Positions 1 through 8,447 of a stretch of DNA of 64,000 nucleotides are shown here, piece by piece. Each line of letters starts with the position of its first letter. Positions within the stretch are counted from its first letter, which is position 1. The position numbers and the translations under genes are program-made. The notes beneath the pieces were generated by a model. The model made no database searches and was not told the DNA's origin. It saw nothing but the letters and a program-made list of their open reading frames with translations. This stretch comes from Actinoalloteichus hoggarensis (GTDB lineage Bacteria > Actinomycetota > Actinomycetes > Mycobacteriales > Pseudonocardiaceae). Location: the NCBI RefSeq assembly GCF_002234535.1, contig NZ_CP022521.1, forward strand, positions 6,432,001 to 6,496,000, read 5' to 3'.

Positions 1-133
1 TCCGCCCAGAGGTGGCATCAAGGAACCATTCCGTCCAATGAGGAGTTAGTGTCCTTCTCGGCAGGGACTGTGAAGAGGAACGGCGCGTCTGACCGGGCGC
101 GGCGAACTTACTGGAGAAGACTGCACCCGGACC

Positions 134-1306
134 ATGACAGCCAACGCCGTGCTTAGCCCTGAGCCTCCCTCACGACGCACGTCGTCATCGGGCATCAGTG
201 CCACCGTGCGCCTGATCCGAGACAGCTACGCGCGCATCGAGCCGCAGGCCGACGAGGTCGCCAGATTCTTCTACGGGATGCTCTTCAGTCTCGCCCCGCA
301 GACCAGGGAGCTGTTCCCGGTCAACATGGAGGTGCAGCGAAGCAGGCTGCTTCGAGCGCTGGTGCACTTCGTCCAGATGGTCGACAGACCCGACGACCTG
401 CTGCCCTTCCTGCGTCAGCTCGGCCGCGACCACCGCAAGTTCGGCGTGGTGGTCTCGCACTACGAGGCCGTCGGCACCGCGCTGCTCTCCGCGATCAAGA
501 AGTTCGCAGGCGACTCCTGGGACGCCAAGACGGAACTGGCCTGGGCCGAGGCCTACACGATCATGGCCACGACCATGCAGCAGGCGGCCGACGCGGACGA
601 GAACCCGGCCTGGTGGAACGCCCAGGTGGTCGATCACCAGCGGCTGAGCTGGGATCTCGCCCTGGTGCGTGTGCAGCCGCAGCATCCGGTGCCCTACCGC
701 GCCGGACAGTACGTCAGCGTCGAGGTGCCGCAACGTCCTCGGCTGTGGCGGTACATGACCCCCGCGAACGCGCCGAGCCCCGACGGCTCCATCGAGTTCC
801 ACGTCCGGGCGGTCGACGGCGGCTGGGTCAGCCGCTCGATCGTCGGTCACACGCAGTACGGCGACCACTGGCGCATCGGCCCGCCCATGGGTCGGATGTC
901 GGTGGATCGCGAGCAGGGACGGGACGTCCTGATGGTGGCGGGCGGCACCGGCCTCGCTCCGATGCGTGCCGTCATCGACGAACTGGCCCGGTTCGGCGAG
1001 AACCCGCGAGTGCACCTGTTCATCGGCGGGCGGAGCATGGACGACCTCTACGATCTGGACAACCTGCACAGGCTGAGCGTCACCAACCCGTGGTTGACCG
1101 TCGTCCCGGTCGTGGAGTCCGGACCCCTGCGCTCGGGCATGGAGCAGGGCACCCTGGCGGACGTGGTCACTCGGTACGGCGCCTGGACCGAGCGGGAGGT
1201 CCTGGTCTGCGGCTCGCCGTCGATGATCCGGGCGACGGTCTCCCGGATGCTGGTGGCGGGCACGCCGTTGGAGCGCATCCGCTACGACCCCTTCACGCTG
1301 GACTGA
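134..1306 (+). CDS. hmp: Flavohemoprotein (globin-FAD-NAD reductase)
   Basis: This 390-residue protein has a globin domain at about residues 22-150 and a ferredoxin-reductase-like FAD/NAD module at about 165-390. The globin part keeps a B10 tyrosine (FFYGML, about Tyr47) and a proximal histidine (DHRKFGV, about His100). The reductase part shows an FAD-binding WRYMTPAN segment, a variant of the usual RxYS motif, then VAGGTGLAPM for NAD(P)H and CGSPSMI near the end. The family oxidises NO to nitrate with O2 and NADH in the cytosol. The ATG at 134 fits the globin start, but the GGAG at 113-116 is rather far from it, so the exact start is uncertain. It stands alone; an NOS-like gene lies about 10 kb downstream. 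Confidence 0.9.
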   Translation: MTANAVLSPEPPSRRTSSSGISATVRLIRDSYARIEPQADEVARFFYGMLFSLAPQTRELFPVNMEVQRSRLLRALVHFVQMVDRPDDLLPFLRQLGRDHRKFGVVVSHYEAVGTALLSAIKKFAGDSWDAKTELAWAEAYTIMATTMQQAADADENPAWWNAQVVDHQRLSWDLALVRVQPQHPVPYRAGQYVSVEVPQRPRLWRYMTPANAPSPDGSIEFHVRAVDGGWVSRSIVGHTQYGDHWRIGPPMGRMSVDREQGRDVLMVAGGTGLAPMRAVIDELARFGENPRVHLFIGGRSMDDLYDLDNLHRLSVTNPWLTVVPVVESGPLRSGMEQGTLADVVTRYGAWTEREVLVCGSPSMIRATVSRMLVAGTPLERIRYDPFTLD

Positions 1307-1673
1307 TCAGGATCTTCCGTGCCCGTCGGGCTGCTCGGCCCGTCGCCGGACACGGCGCCTGCCGCGGCCTCCGACACGGAAGGGGCCTGCCGCGTGCCCG
1401 CGCCGGACACGCCGGTCCATGCGGCGTCCGGCGGCATCCGGTGGGTGCCTTGCCCGCGCCGTTCGACCCCCGCGCCGTTCGATCTGCGGCCCGGGGATGA
1501 CCCGTAGGCGGCCCCGGATGGCTGGAGGGACGTATCGGGGGCGGGTTCAGGGGCATCACCGATCACCGGCGTCGCCCGATGGGAGACGGTGGACAGGTGA
1601 GCCGATCCCTTGCGCCCCAGGCTGTGCACGCCGCGGCCTTCTTCCGCAGGTCGTCTTCGGACGAGGAGCGACG
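1307..1673. other. Intergenic stretch without a recognisable gene
   Basis: Between the flavohemoprotein and the ABC ATPase I see no credible coding sequence. The open frames here lack ribosome sites and read as low-complexity Arg/Pro/Ala protein. The last bases hold the GAGG ribosome site of the next gene. Confidence 0.5.
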
Positions 1674-2714
1674 GTGATCGAGGCCGTCGGTCTCACTCGG
1701 CGCCATGGCCGCGTCCTCGCGGTCGACGACGTGTCTTTCCGGGTACGGGCCGGACGGGTCACCGCTCTGCTGGGGCCGCGCGGCGCGGGCAAGTCGACCA
1801 TCATGCGGATGTTCCTCGGCCGGGAGCGGCCCACGGCGGGGCAGGCACTCGTCGACGGCAGGCCCTATCGGGAACTGGACCGGCCGCTGCGCAAGATCGG
1901 CGGCCTGCTCGACACGAGCCGAATCCGCTCCAGGAACGCGGCCCGGGCGCGGCTCGGCAGACTCGCCAGGCGTAACGGGCTGCCTGCCCGGCGCATCGAC
2001 GAGGTGCTCGATCTGGTCGAACTCGGTGACCTTCGGGCACACGGCTCCGGCCGGCTCTCGCCTCGGGACACCCGCCGACTCGGTCTGGCCGGCGCGCTGC
2101 TCGGGGATCCGGAGATCCTCGTGCTCGACGAGCCGAGCGTCGGCCTCGATCCCGATGGCGTCGGCTGGCTGCGCACCCTGCTGCGGCGGCTCGCCTCCGA
2201 GGGCCGCACCGTGCTGGTCTCGGGACACCGGCTGTCCACCACGTCCGACGTCGCCGACGAACTCGTGGTCATCGGCAGGGGACGCCTGATCACCAGCTGC
2301 CCCACCGAGGAGTTCCTCGACACCGCGGGCGCGGCGACCATCCGCGTCCGCAGTCCACAGTGGATGCTTTTCGCCCGCGAGCTGCGGCGCAGAGGGCTCG
2401 CCGTCGCCGAGGAGATCGACGGCGAGCATCCGGCGCTGCTGATCACCGGGTCGACGAGCCAGGAGATCGGCGAACTGGCCGCCGCGCTGTCGGTGGTGGT
2501 GCACGAGCTGTCGCTCCGACGCGCTTCCCTGGATCAGACGTTCGCCCTGATCGCCGACCGAACGTCGTCGCCCTCCGGCATCGAACACGACGCGGCCGTC
2601 GCCGCGGGAGACCCGGCCGTCGCGCCGCACCCGGCCGCGGGGCCGCGCATCCGAGCCGCGGCAGCCGGGTCACGTGCCTCGGCGGGCGTCAGCGACCGCG
2701 TGCGGGGCCGTTGA
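1674..2714 (+). CDS. Orphan ABC transporter ATP-binding protein, degenerate motifs
   Basis: This is an ABC ATPase of the DrrA/CcmA type (346 residues from GTG 1674). That start is chosen because it lies after a GAGGAG-like site and opens directly with IEAVGLTRRHGR. Walker A is GPRGAGKST and Walker B is ILVLDEPSVGLDPDG, both workable. The signature is LSPRDTRR instead of an LSGGQ-like sequence, and the switch histidine is kept (VSGHRLS). It closely resembles the ATPase at 5404 throughout, including the tail (VHELSLRRASLDQTF), so the two look like paralogues. No permease follows. Its 3' end overlaps the convergent DUF418 gene by 26 bp. It may serve a permease elsewhere or be a decaying duplicate. 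Confidence 0.85.
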   Translation: MIEAVGLTRRHGRVLAVDDVSFRVRAGRVTALLGPRGAGKSTIMRMFLGRERPTAGQALVDGRPYRELDRPLRKIGGLLDTSRIRSRNAARARLGRLARRNGLPARRIDEVLDLVELGDLRAHGSGRLSPRDTRRLGLAGALLGDPEILVLDEPSVGLDPDGVGWLRTLLRRLASEGRTVLVSGHRLSTTSDVADELVVIGRGRLITSCPTEEFLDTAGAATIRVRSPQWMLFARELRRRGLAVAEEIDGEHPALLITGSTSQEIGELAAALSVVVHELSLRRASLDQTFALIADRTSSPSGIEHDAAVAAGDPAVAPHPAAGPRIRAAAAGSRASAGVSDRVRGR

Positions 2715-3882
2715 CCAGCCGTCGGAGGAGGACGTCGGCCGGCCCGCCACGCCCCGACCGGCCCAGCAGCACGGCGAGCGTCACTCCGACGGCCCAGACG
2801 CCCGCGGCGGCGAACAGCGCCCCGGTGCTGTTCATCGAGTCGCCGAGCCCCAGCAGCGACGGGGAGAGCAGCAGCGCCAGCAGCACCGAGTTGAACAGGT
2901 AGCAGCTCAGCGATCGGGACCCCGCCGCGGCGAGCGCGCGGGCGATCGGACCGGGTCGATCGCCCGCTCGGGCGCTGATGAGCCCGAACACCGCCGCGTA
3001 GCCGAGTCCGCCCGCCACGCCGGTGAGGATCTGCACCGTCATCAGCACGCCGTCGAGCGTCGTGCTGCTCTGCCACAGGCCTGCGGCCACCAGGCCGGCG
3101 GGCAGCGCACCGGCCACGGACACCGCGATGCCGATCACCGCGGTCCGCCGCAGCAGTCCGCGATGCGCGGCCGGATCGGCCAGCACGGCGCGCCGGCCCG
3201 CCCACACCCCGAGCAGCATGGTGAGGACGACGGGGTAGGTCAGCAGGTTGTACACGGGCGTCACGGGGTAGGTGACGAGTCGTTCCAGCAGTTCGGGCGG
3301 CGAGTACCCCGGCACCACGGTGGCGCCCTCGGCGTACATCGCACTGGAGGCGATCAGCGTCAACACCGGCACCACGAGCAGAAAGACCGGGATCAGCATG
3401 CCGACGACCCGGAGCAGCGCGCGGTCCGGCCGGAACAGCAGCGAGGCCACGAGCAGCGTCGCGATCCCGTAGGCACCCAGGATCTCGCCGGGGAAGACGA
3501 GCGTCCCGTGCACGAAGCCGAACAGCAGCAGGAAGAGCCCTCGCCGTCGCAGCACCCGGCGTGTCTCGACGGGGGCGGCTCCCGCCGCCTGCCTGCGCGC
3601 CACCACGGTGGCCAGGCCATAGCCGAACAGGGCCGCGAACATCGTGTAGGAGCGGTTGTCGAGCAGAACGATGCGCAGGAGGTTGGTGACCGCGTCGGCC
3701 GTGCTGCCGTCGTCGGGGTGGTAGTTGAGCCCGTACTCCGCGGCGGACACGTAGAACGGCGCGTAGGCCATGGCGATGAGCAGCAGCATGAATCCGCGCG
3801 CGAGGTCGGGTGCCAGATAGCGCGGCGGCACGGGGGTCGGCTGATCCGCGCCGTGCCGGGTGTCGGGAGGGGAAGACGTCAT
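2689..3882 (-). CDS. DUF418 family multispanning membrane protein
   Basis: This 397-residue protein has about ten hydrophobic segments. The N-terminal APDLARGFMLLLIAMAYAP and the LFGYGLATVV region, followed by a hydrophobic C-terminal half, are typical of the DUF418/YeiB family, whose biochemical role is unknown. It runs divergently from the TetR gene at 4109. Two copies of GTTACGTAAC lie about 50-80 bp upstream of its ATG, so it is the likely target of that repressor. Its 3' end overlaps the orphan ABC ATPase gene on the other strand. Confidence 0.85.
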   Translation of the reverse strand: MTSSPPDTRHGADQPTPVPPRYLAPDLARGFMLLLIAMAYAPFYVSAAEYGLNYHPDDGSTADAVTNLLRIVLLDNRSYTMFAALFGYGLATVVARRQAAGAAPVETRRVLRRRGLFLLLFGFVHGTLVFPGEILGAYGIATLLVASLLFRPDRALLRVVGMLIPVFLLVVPVLTLIASSAMYAEGATVVPGYSPPELLERLVTYPVTPVYNLLTYPVVLTMLLGVWAGRRAVLADPAAHRGLLRRTAVIGIAVSVAGALPAGLVAAGLWQSSTTLDGVLMTVQILTGVAGGLGYAAVFGLISARAGDRPGPIARALAAAGSRSLSCYLFNSVLLALLLSPSLLGLGDSMNSTGALFAAAGVWAVGVTLAVLLGRSGRGGPADVLLRRLVNGPARGR

Positions 3883-3933
3883 GACGAGTCCTTCCGGCAG
3901 GTTCCCTCGTCTCGGCTCGCTTGACCAGCCGCC

Positions 3934-3963
3934 GTTACGTAACTATCCTTCCTGTTACGTAAC
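3934..3963. promoter_or_regulatory. Tandem palindromic operator, two GTTACGTAAC copies
   Basis: The perfect 10-bp palindrome GTTACGTAAC occurs at 3934-3943 and again at 3954-3963, a centre-to-centre distance of 20 bp (two helical turns). It lies in the divergent promoter region between the DUF418 gene and the TetR gene. Such spacing suits cooperative binding of two repressor dimers. The link to the adjacent TetR protein is inferred from position. Confidence 0.6.
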
Positions 3964-4108
3964 CAGGAATGGAGCGTCGCCGGTCCACAGCAGAAGCGAG
4001 GGAAGACGGTCGATTCTTGCAAGTAGAACAAGCACTTGCCCAGTCGGGGTCCACCACGCCCCGAAGCTGAAAAGTGTACGTAGCATACCTAGATCCGGAG
4101 TAGACGCG

Positions 4109-4972
4109 GTGACGAGTCCTGACGGAGACGACCCCGGCGCATCGGCGGCGACCGAGCCGGAGCCGGGCGAAGGACGTCAGCACGGGAGGCCGGGTCGGCG
4201 CCTCACCACGGACCGGATCGTCGCCACCGCCGTCGCCCTCGCCGATGCCGAGGGGCTCGACGCTCTCACCATGCGCGAGATCGCCGACCGGCTCGGCGTG
4301 ACGACCATGTCGCTGTACCGCTACGTCCACACCAAGGCCGAACTGGTCGGCCGCATGGTCGACGCCGCGTACGCCGACGCTCCTACCTTCGCCGGAACCC
4401 ATTGGCGGGAGCGGGTCTGGGAGCTGGCGCGCGCCGACTGGCGTACCTATCACCGTCATCCCTGGCTGCTCCGGGTACCGGAGACCAGGCCGATGCTCGG
4501 CCCGCGCGTGATCGCCTCGTTCGACGCGGCCCTCGCGGCACTCGACGGCAGCGGACTCAACGGCTCGCAGCGGACCTCGACCCTTCAGCTGATCAACCAT
4601 TTCGTGCGCGGGGCGGCGAGCGACTCGATCGAGGAGCTGCGGACGCGGACCGAGTCCGGCCTGGACGCCGAGCAGTGGTGGGCCGAGCGCCATCCCGAGA
4701 TCCGGCGACATGCGGTGAGCGGGCGGCACGTCGCGCTCGGGCGACTGCTCACCGAGAAGGACTTCCCGCCTCCTCAGGACGGCCTGGTCTTCGGTATGGA
4801 GCGCATCTGCGACGGCATCCAGGCGCTCATCGACTCCGCTCCCGTCGACGATCGGAACGACAGGCGCTGCCCGTCCTGCGACGCTCCCGTCGTCAGCGGC
4901 GCCACCGGTCGCCCGAGGGCCTACTGTTCGGCCGCGTGCAGGCAGCGCGCCTACCGGGCGCGGGCCACCTAG
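4109..4972 (+). CDS. TetR-family regulator with C-terminal Zn-ribbon
   Basis: A 287-residue repressor. The helix-turn-helix is at about residues 34-80 (TMREIADRLGVTTMSLYRYV) and is followed by a TetR C-terminal ligand domain of the TetR_C_1 type. The GTG at 4109 is chosen because GGAG (4097-4100) sits 8 bp before it; upstream in-frame codons lack a ribosome site. The tail is unusual: after the ligand domain comes CPSC, 15 residues, then CSAAC with RQRAYRARAT, which is a four-cysteine zinc-binding pattern seen as an add-on in actinobacterial proteins. It probably represses the divergent DUF418 gene and itself through the paired GTTACGTAAC sites. The ligand is unknown. Confidence 0.85.
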   Translation: MTSPDGDDPGASAATEPEPGEGRQHGRPGRRLTTDRIVATAVALADAEGLDALTMREIADRLGVTTMSLYRYVHTKAELVGRMVDAAYADAPTFAGTHWRERVWELARADWRTYHRHPWLLRVPETRPMLGPRVIASFDAALAALDGSGLNGSQRTSTLQLINHFVRGAASDSIEELRTRTESGLDAEQWWAERHPEIRRHAVSGRHVALGRLLTEKDFPPPQDGLVFGMERICDGIQALIDSAPVDDRNDRRCPSCDAPVVSGATGRPRAYCSAACRQRAYRARAT

Positions 4973-5343
4973 CGGACGTCGCGCGCCGGGGAACGGGCGC
5001 CTGCTGTTCGCGGTACCGCGTCCGGCGCCGATCCGCGCCCCGCGCCCGCTCACGAGTCCCGCGGCGGCCGTCGCGGGCCGCCGCCGCTCGATCGACCCAC
5101 CGTGTCCGGACGTCCACTCCGGACGATGTCCGCCGTCGCGGCTCGCCGCGTCGCGGGAACACGGTGCCACCCGACGGGCCGCCGGCTCGGTGACCGCGGC
5201 GGATCCTGTGCGCCCGGCTCGACAGTGGTCTCGCGAGGCGCCTCGCCCAGCCTCGATCCGGCCGCACGTGCCACGCGACTCGATCGGATTTTCCGCACTC
5301 ATACAGCACTCCGCTCTCGGAAACCGCATGTCAGAGACCCATG

Positions 5344-5371
5344 CTAGCAATAAGTGATATCACTTTGCTAG
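5344..5371. promoter_or_regulatory. Composite palindromic operator before ABC operon
   Basis: AGTGATATCACT (5353-5364) is a perfect 12-bp palindrome. It is flanked by CTAGCAA (5344-5350) and its exact inverse TTGCTAG (5365-5371), so one inverted repeat is nested inside another, off-centre by 1 bp. It ends about 32 bp before the ATG of the ABC ATPase and probably overlaps the promoter. It looks like a GntR- or TetR-type site. No regulator gene of that kind is adjacent. The rest of 4973-5343 shows no gene. Confidence 0.55.
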
Positions 5372-5403
5372 TCTTCTGATGTCCAAGAGACCTGGAGGGG
5401 ACG

Positions 5404-6375
5404 ATGATCGAAGCGAGCGGTTTGACCAAGCGATACGACAAGACCCTTGCGGTGGACGACCTCAGCTTCAGCATTCGTCCCGGCACGGTGACGGGCTTCC
5501 TCGGTCCCAACGGCTCCGGCAAGTCCACGACGATGCGGATGATCCTGGGCCTGGACCGGCCGACCGAGGGCGACGTCCGCATCGACGGCAGGCACTACCG
5601 CGAACTGAAGCGGCCCCTGACCAAGGTGGGGGCGATGCTCGACGCGAAGTGGGTCCACCCGAACCGCTCGGCCCGGGCGCATCTGCGGTGGCTCGCCAAG
5701 TCCAACCGGCTTCCCGCCAGGCGGGTGGACGAGGTGTTGGAGCTCGTGGGACTCAGCGCCGTCGCCCGGCGGCGGGCGGGCGGCTTCTCGCTCGGGATGG
5801 CCCAGCGCCTCGGCATCGCGGCCGCGTTGCTCGGCGACCCGGAGATCCTGCTCTTCGACGAGCCGGTCAACGGGCTCGACCCCGAGGGCATTCTCTGGAT
5901 CAGGCAGCTCATGCAGCGGATGGCGGGCGAGGGACGCACGGTGCTGGTCTCCAGTCATCTGCTCTCCGAGATGGCGCTGACCGCGAAGGAGCTGGTGGTG
6001 ATCGGCCGCGGCAGGCTGATCGCCCAGTGCAGCACCGCCGAGTTCGTCGATCAGGCGAGCGACGCGACCGTCCTGGTGCGTACTCCGCAGCGCGAGCGAC
6101 TGCGATCCGCGCTGCGCGGCGAACGGATCAAGACGGCCGTGTCCAGCTCCGCCGCCGACGAGCTGATCGTGAGCGGCAGCAGCGCGCGGATCGGCGAGAT
6201 CGCCGCGGCGGCCGGCGTGGTGCTGCACGAGCTCACCTCGCAGCGCGCATCGCTGGAGGAGGCGTTCCTCGCCCTGACCAACGAGTCGGTCGAATTCCAG
6301 GCTCAGGGCGAACGCAGGCCCGAACTCATCGGCGCGGGCACCGGCTCCGCCGCACGACAGGAGGCGAACCGATGA
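5404..6375 (+). CDS. ABC transporter ATP-binding protein
   Basis: A 323-residue DrrA/CcmA-type ATPase. Walker A is GPNGSGKST (about residues 39-47), the signature region is FSLGMAQRLG, Walker B is ILLFDEPVNGLDPEG, and the switch histidine is in VLVSSHLLS. A C-terminal domain of about 100 residues follows, as in drug and lantibiotic exporter ATPases. The ATG lies after GGAGGGG. Its stop codon overlaps the ATG of the permease gene (ATGA), so the two form one transcript and almost certainly one exporter. The substrate is not evident. The paralogue at 1674 shares its tail but has a damaged signature. Confidence 0.9.
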   Translation: MIEASGLTKRYDKTLAVDDLSFSIRPGTVTGFLGPNGSGKSTTMRMILGLDRPTEGDVRIDGRHYRELKRPLTKVGAMLDAKWVHPNRSARAHLRWLAKSNRLPARRVDEVLELVGLSAVARRRAGGFSLGMAQRLGIAAALLGDPEILLFDEPVNGLDPEGILWIRQLMQRMAGEGRTVLVSSHLLSEMALTAKELVVIGRGRLIAQCSTAEFVDQASDATVLVRTPQRERLRSALRGERIKTAVSSSAADELIVSGSSARIGEIAAAAGVVLHELTSQRASLEEAFLALTNESVEFQAQGERRPELIGAGTGSAARQEANR

Positions 6376-7139
6376 CCCTGCTTGCCGTCGAGCGCATCAA
6401 GCTCCTCTCCATCCGCTCGCCCTGGTGGTGTCTGGCCACCGCGATCGTGGTGTCGGTGGCCCTGGCGGGTCTGATCGCGAACTTCGCCGAGCCCGAGATG
6501 CTGTCGATCGGGCTCACGCAGACGACGAGCCAGTTCGGCCTGATCCTCGTCATGGCGACGGCCGCCCTCAGCATCACCACCGAGTACCGCTTCGGCACGA
6601 TTCGGGCGACCTTCCAGGCGGCGCCCGACCGAGGCGCGGTCCTGCTGGCCAAGAGCGTCGTGATCGCCGCGCTGACCGGAGCCGCCGGCCTCGTCACGGC
6701 CTTCGGCTCGTGGGGGCTCGCGGTGCTGCTCTCGCCGGAGGCGCAGCTCGCCGTCACCGAGCCAGGGCAGTGGCGCACCATCGCGGGCACGGGACTGGTC
6801 TACGCGCTCGCGGGTGTCTTCGCCCTCGCCGTGGCCACGCTCGTCCGGCAGCCGGCCGCCGCCACGACCGCGGTGCTGATGTGGCCGCTCGCGTTGGAGT
6901 CTCTGATCCCGTTGATCCCGAGGGTCGGGCCCGCCGTGGAGCCGTGGCTGCCGTTCTACGCGGCCAACCACTTTCTGTTCGGCGAGCTGGACGACGCGGC
7001 GGTGAGCGTCAACGCGGCCGGGGTGCTGAGCAACGGCGACATGCCCTTCGGGCCCTGGGGCGCTCTCGCCTGGTTCGCGGGCGTGGCGGCCGTCCTGCTG
7101 GCGGCGGCGGTGATCGTGACGAAGCGGCGCGATGCCTGA
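6372..7139 (+). CDS. ABC transporter permease (ABC-2 type)
   Basis: A 255-residue membrane protein with about six hydrophobic helices, starting MTLLAVERIKLLSIRSPWW. That is the usual short cytoplasmic lead-in of ABC-2 permeases that pair with DrrA-like ATPases. The conserved TTEYRFGTIRATF loop after the second helix is diagnostic for this permease group. It overlaps the ATPase stop codon by 4 bp and is followed by a strong terminator at 7211, so the operon has two genes. Confidence 0.9.
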   Translation: MTLLAVERIKLLSIRSPWWCLATAIVVSVALAGLIANFAEPEMLSIGLTQTTSQFGLILVMATAALSITTEYRFGTIRATFQAAPDRGAVLLAKSVVIAALTGAAGLVTAFGSWGLAVLLSPEAQLAVTEPGQWRTIAGTGLVYALAGVFALAVATLVRQPAAATTAVLMWPLALESLIPLIPRVGPAVEPWLPFYAANHFLFGELDDAAVSVNAAGVLSNGDMPFGPWGALAWFAGVAAVLLAAAVIVTKRRDA

Positions 7140-7210
7140 GGTCGCCGCCGTGCGATGACGACCGGTCGGCGAATGTTTCGGGGACATGTCCGGCCGGAGC
7201 ATGGGGGAGG

Positions 7211-7247
7211 TCCGGGCAGGCTCACAGCGAGCCTGCCCGGATTTTTT
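7211..7247 (+). terminator. Rho-independent terminator of ABC operon
   Basis: A perfect 13-bp stem (7211-7223 with 7229-7241) and a 5-base loop are followed by six T residues (7242-7247). It lies 72 bp after the permease stop codon. Confidence 0.85.
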
Positions 7248-7351
7248 CACTCCACGTTCAGGCGACAAGATCACGGTGAGTAGCCAAAGTCGTGATCTCC
7301 AACACAACTCTATAATAATACTGTTAATTGGAAAGAGGGGTCCCGGCTCGG

Positions 7352-7361
7352 ACGTTAACGT
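7352..7361. promoter_or_regulatory. Palindrome in promoter region of the 7402 gene
   Basis: ACGTTAACGT is a perfect 10-bp palindrome about 40 bp before the start codon at 7402, inside an unusually AT-rich patch (about 7300-7390). It could be an operator or part of the promoter. Confidence 0.3.
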
Positions 7362-7401
7362 TGGTGATGCTGATAGTCCTACCTACCCCTAGGAGGCATG
7401 G

Positions 7402-8094
7402 ATGCCAGCACTCCGTAGCAGGCCTGAGCCGAGCGAATCCGACCGGCCGGACCTCAACCCCGCAGAACGTGCCGCGGCCGCCGGCATCGCGTCGAGCACC
7501 GGACTGGCCGACCGAATCCCGCTTCCCTCCGCCGACGGATCGACCCGCCTGACACTCCCCCAGGCCAGACCGACCGCGGACGCCCTGTCCTGGTTGCAAC
7601 CGCTTCCCGAGCTCGAATGGTCCCTCGCCTTGGAGGGCAGCGGACCCAGCGTCGCCGACTCCCCCGCGGACGCCCGCAGCTCATGGGTGCACTTCGGCGC
7701 GGAACAGGACGTCCTCGACCTCTACCGACAGGCGCTGGCCGCAGGCGCCGACCCGCCCGCGCCATGGTGGCTGCGCGCCGTGCACCACGGCCTCCTGGCG
7801 TCCAGATCGGCAGGCTATGCGGTCGAAGACGCCCTGCACGCCGTGCTGGCCGAGCGCCCCGGCTGGGTCTTCGTGCCCTGGGCAGGCAACGGCCGCAGCT
7901 GCTATTGGGAGTACACGCCGTCCGATGACGGCCGCGCTCAGCTCCCGACCACGATCATCCTGAGTGAGAACCACCGCGGGTTCGTCCTCGTGCTGCCCGC
8001 ACAGGGCATGACCCCGGTCCCGCCGGTCCCCCTGACCGGAGTGGACGAGCTGCGCGACCGACTCACCGAGATCGGAAGCTGGCGGGTGGCCTGA
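7402..8094 (+). CDS. Hypothetical protein, 230 aa
   Basis: I do not recognise this protein. It has no signal peptide or membrane segment. The first 55 residues are polar and probably disordered. The rest is a compact acidic domain with conserved-looking Trp-rich pieces (PAPWWLRAVHHGLLAS, GRSCYWEYTP) and a hydrophobic C-terminal strand region (RGFVLVLPAQG). The start is well supported by AGGAGG at 7391-7396, 5 bp before ATG 7402. Codon use and GC at third positions match the neighbours. It stands alone between a terminator and a structured intergenic region. Confidence 0.75.
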   Translation: MPALRSRPEPSESDRPDLNPAERAAAAGIASSTGLADRIPLPSADGSTRLTLPQARPTADALSWLQPLPELEWSLALEGSGPSVADSPADARSSWVHFGAEQDVLDLYRQALAAGADPPAPWWLRAVHHGLLASRSAGYAVEDALHAVLAERPGWVFVPWAGNGRSCYWEYTPSDDGRAQLPTTIILSENHRGFVLVLPAQGMTPVPPVPLTGVDELRDRLTEIGSWRVA

Positions 8095-8127
8095 GCCATG
8101 GCCGGGGGCGCGTACGACGGTGGTCTC

Positions 8128-8256
8128 GACAGGCGGGTGCGGCAGATCTCGCTGCCTCGCCCGTCTGTCGAGGCGGAGGCGTCGAATGCGTCGGGGGGCG
8201 AGCGCATGCGCCGCCTCCGCGTCGTGATCTTGCCGCACCCGTCCCCGACTCGACAA
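8128..8256. repeat. Nested inverted repeat, possible structured RNA
   Basis: Two inverted repeats are nested here. The outer arm CGGGTGCGGCA (8134-8144) pairs with TGCCGCACCCG (8231-8241); the inner arm GCGGAGGCG (8173-8181) pairs with CGCCTCCGC (8212-8220). The region lies in the 353-bp gap between the 7402 gene and the Hsp70-like gene. The only short open frame here has no ribosome site. It may be a transcript leader, a small RNA or simply GC-rich chance pairing. Confidence 0.35.
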
Positions 8257-8447
8257 GGTCGTCCCCGTTCACGCCTCTGAGGCGCTCTTCGGTCACCGGC
8301 CGAACGACCGTCCCGGCTGGACGCGCGGATGAGTCCTCAGGCAGTCTCGGACATCGCGTCCGGCGGGCGGAGCCGAACGAAAGCCCTGCCACGTCCCACC
8401 GGACGAGCCCGGCGTGAGCCGCGGCGGAGTCCAGGGAGGCAGATCGG

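Noticed and set aside
4073-4087. GTGTACGTAGCATAC as a second operator for the Zn-ribbon TetR
   Set aside because: Too many mismatches as a palindrome and unlike the GTTACGTAAC pair.
5379-7139. A fused ATPase-permease frame starting at 5379
   Set aside because: The first two thirds are a shifted reading of the ATPase gene. The permease starts at ATG 6372 with the usual 4-bp overlap.
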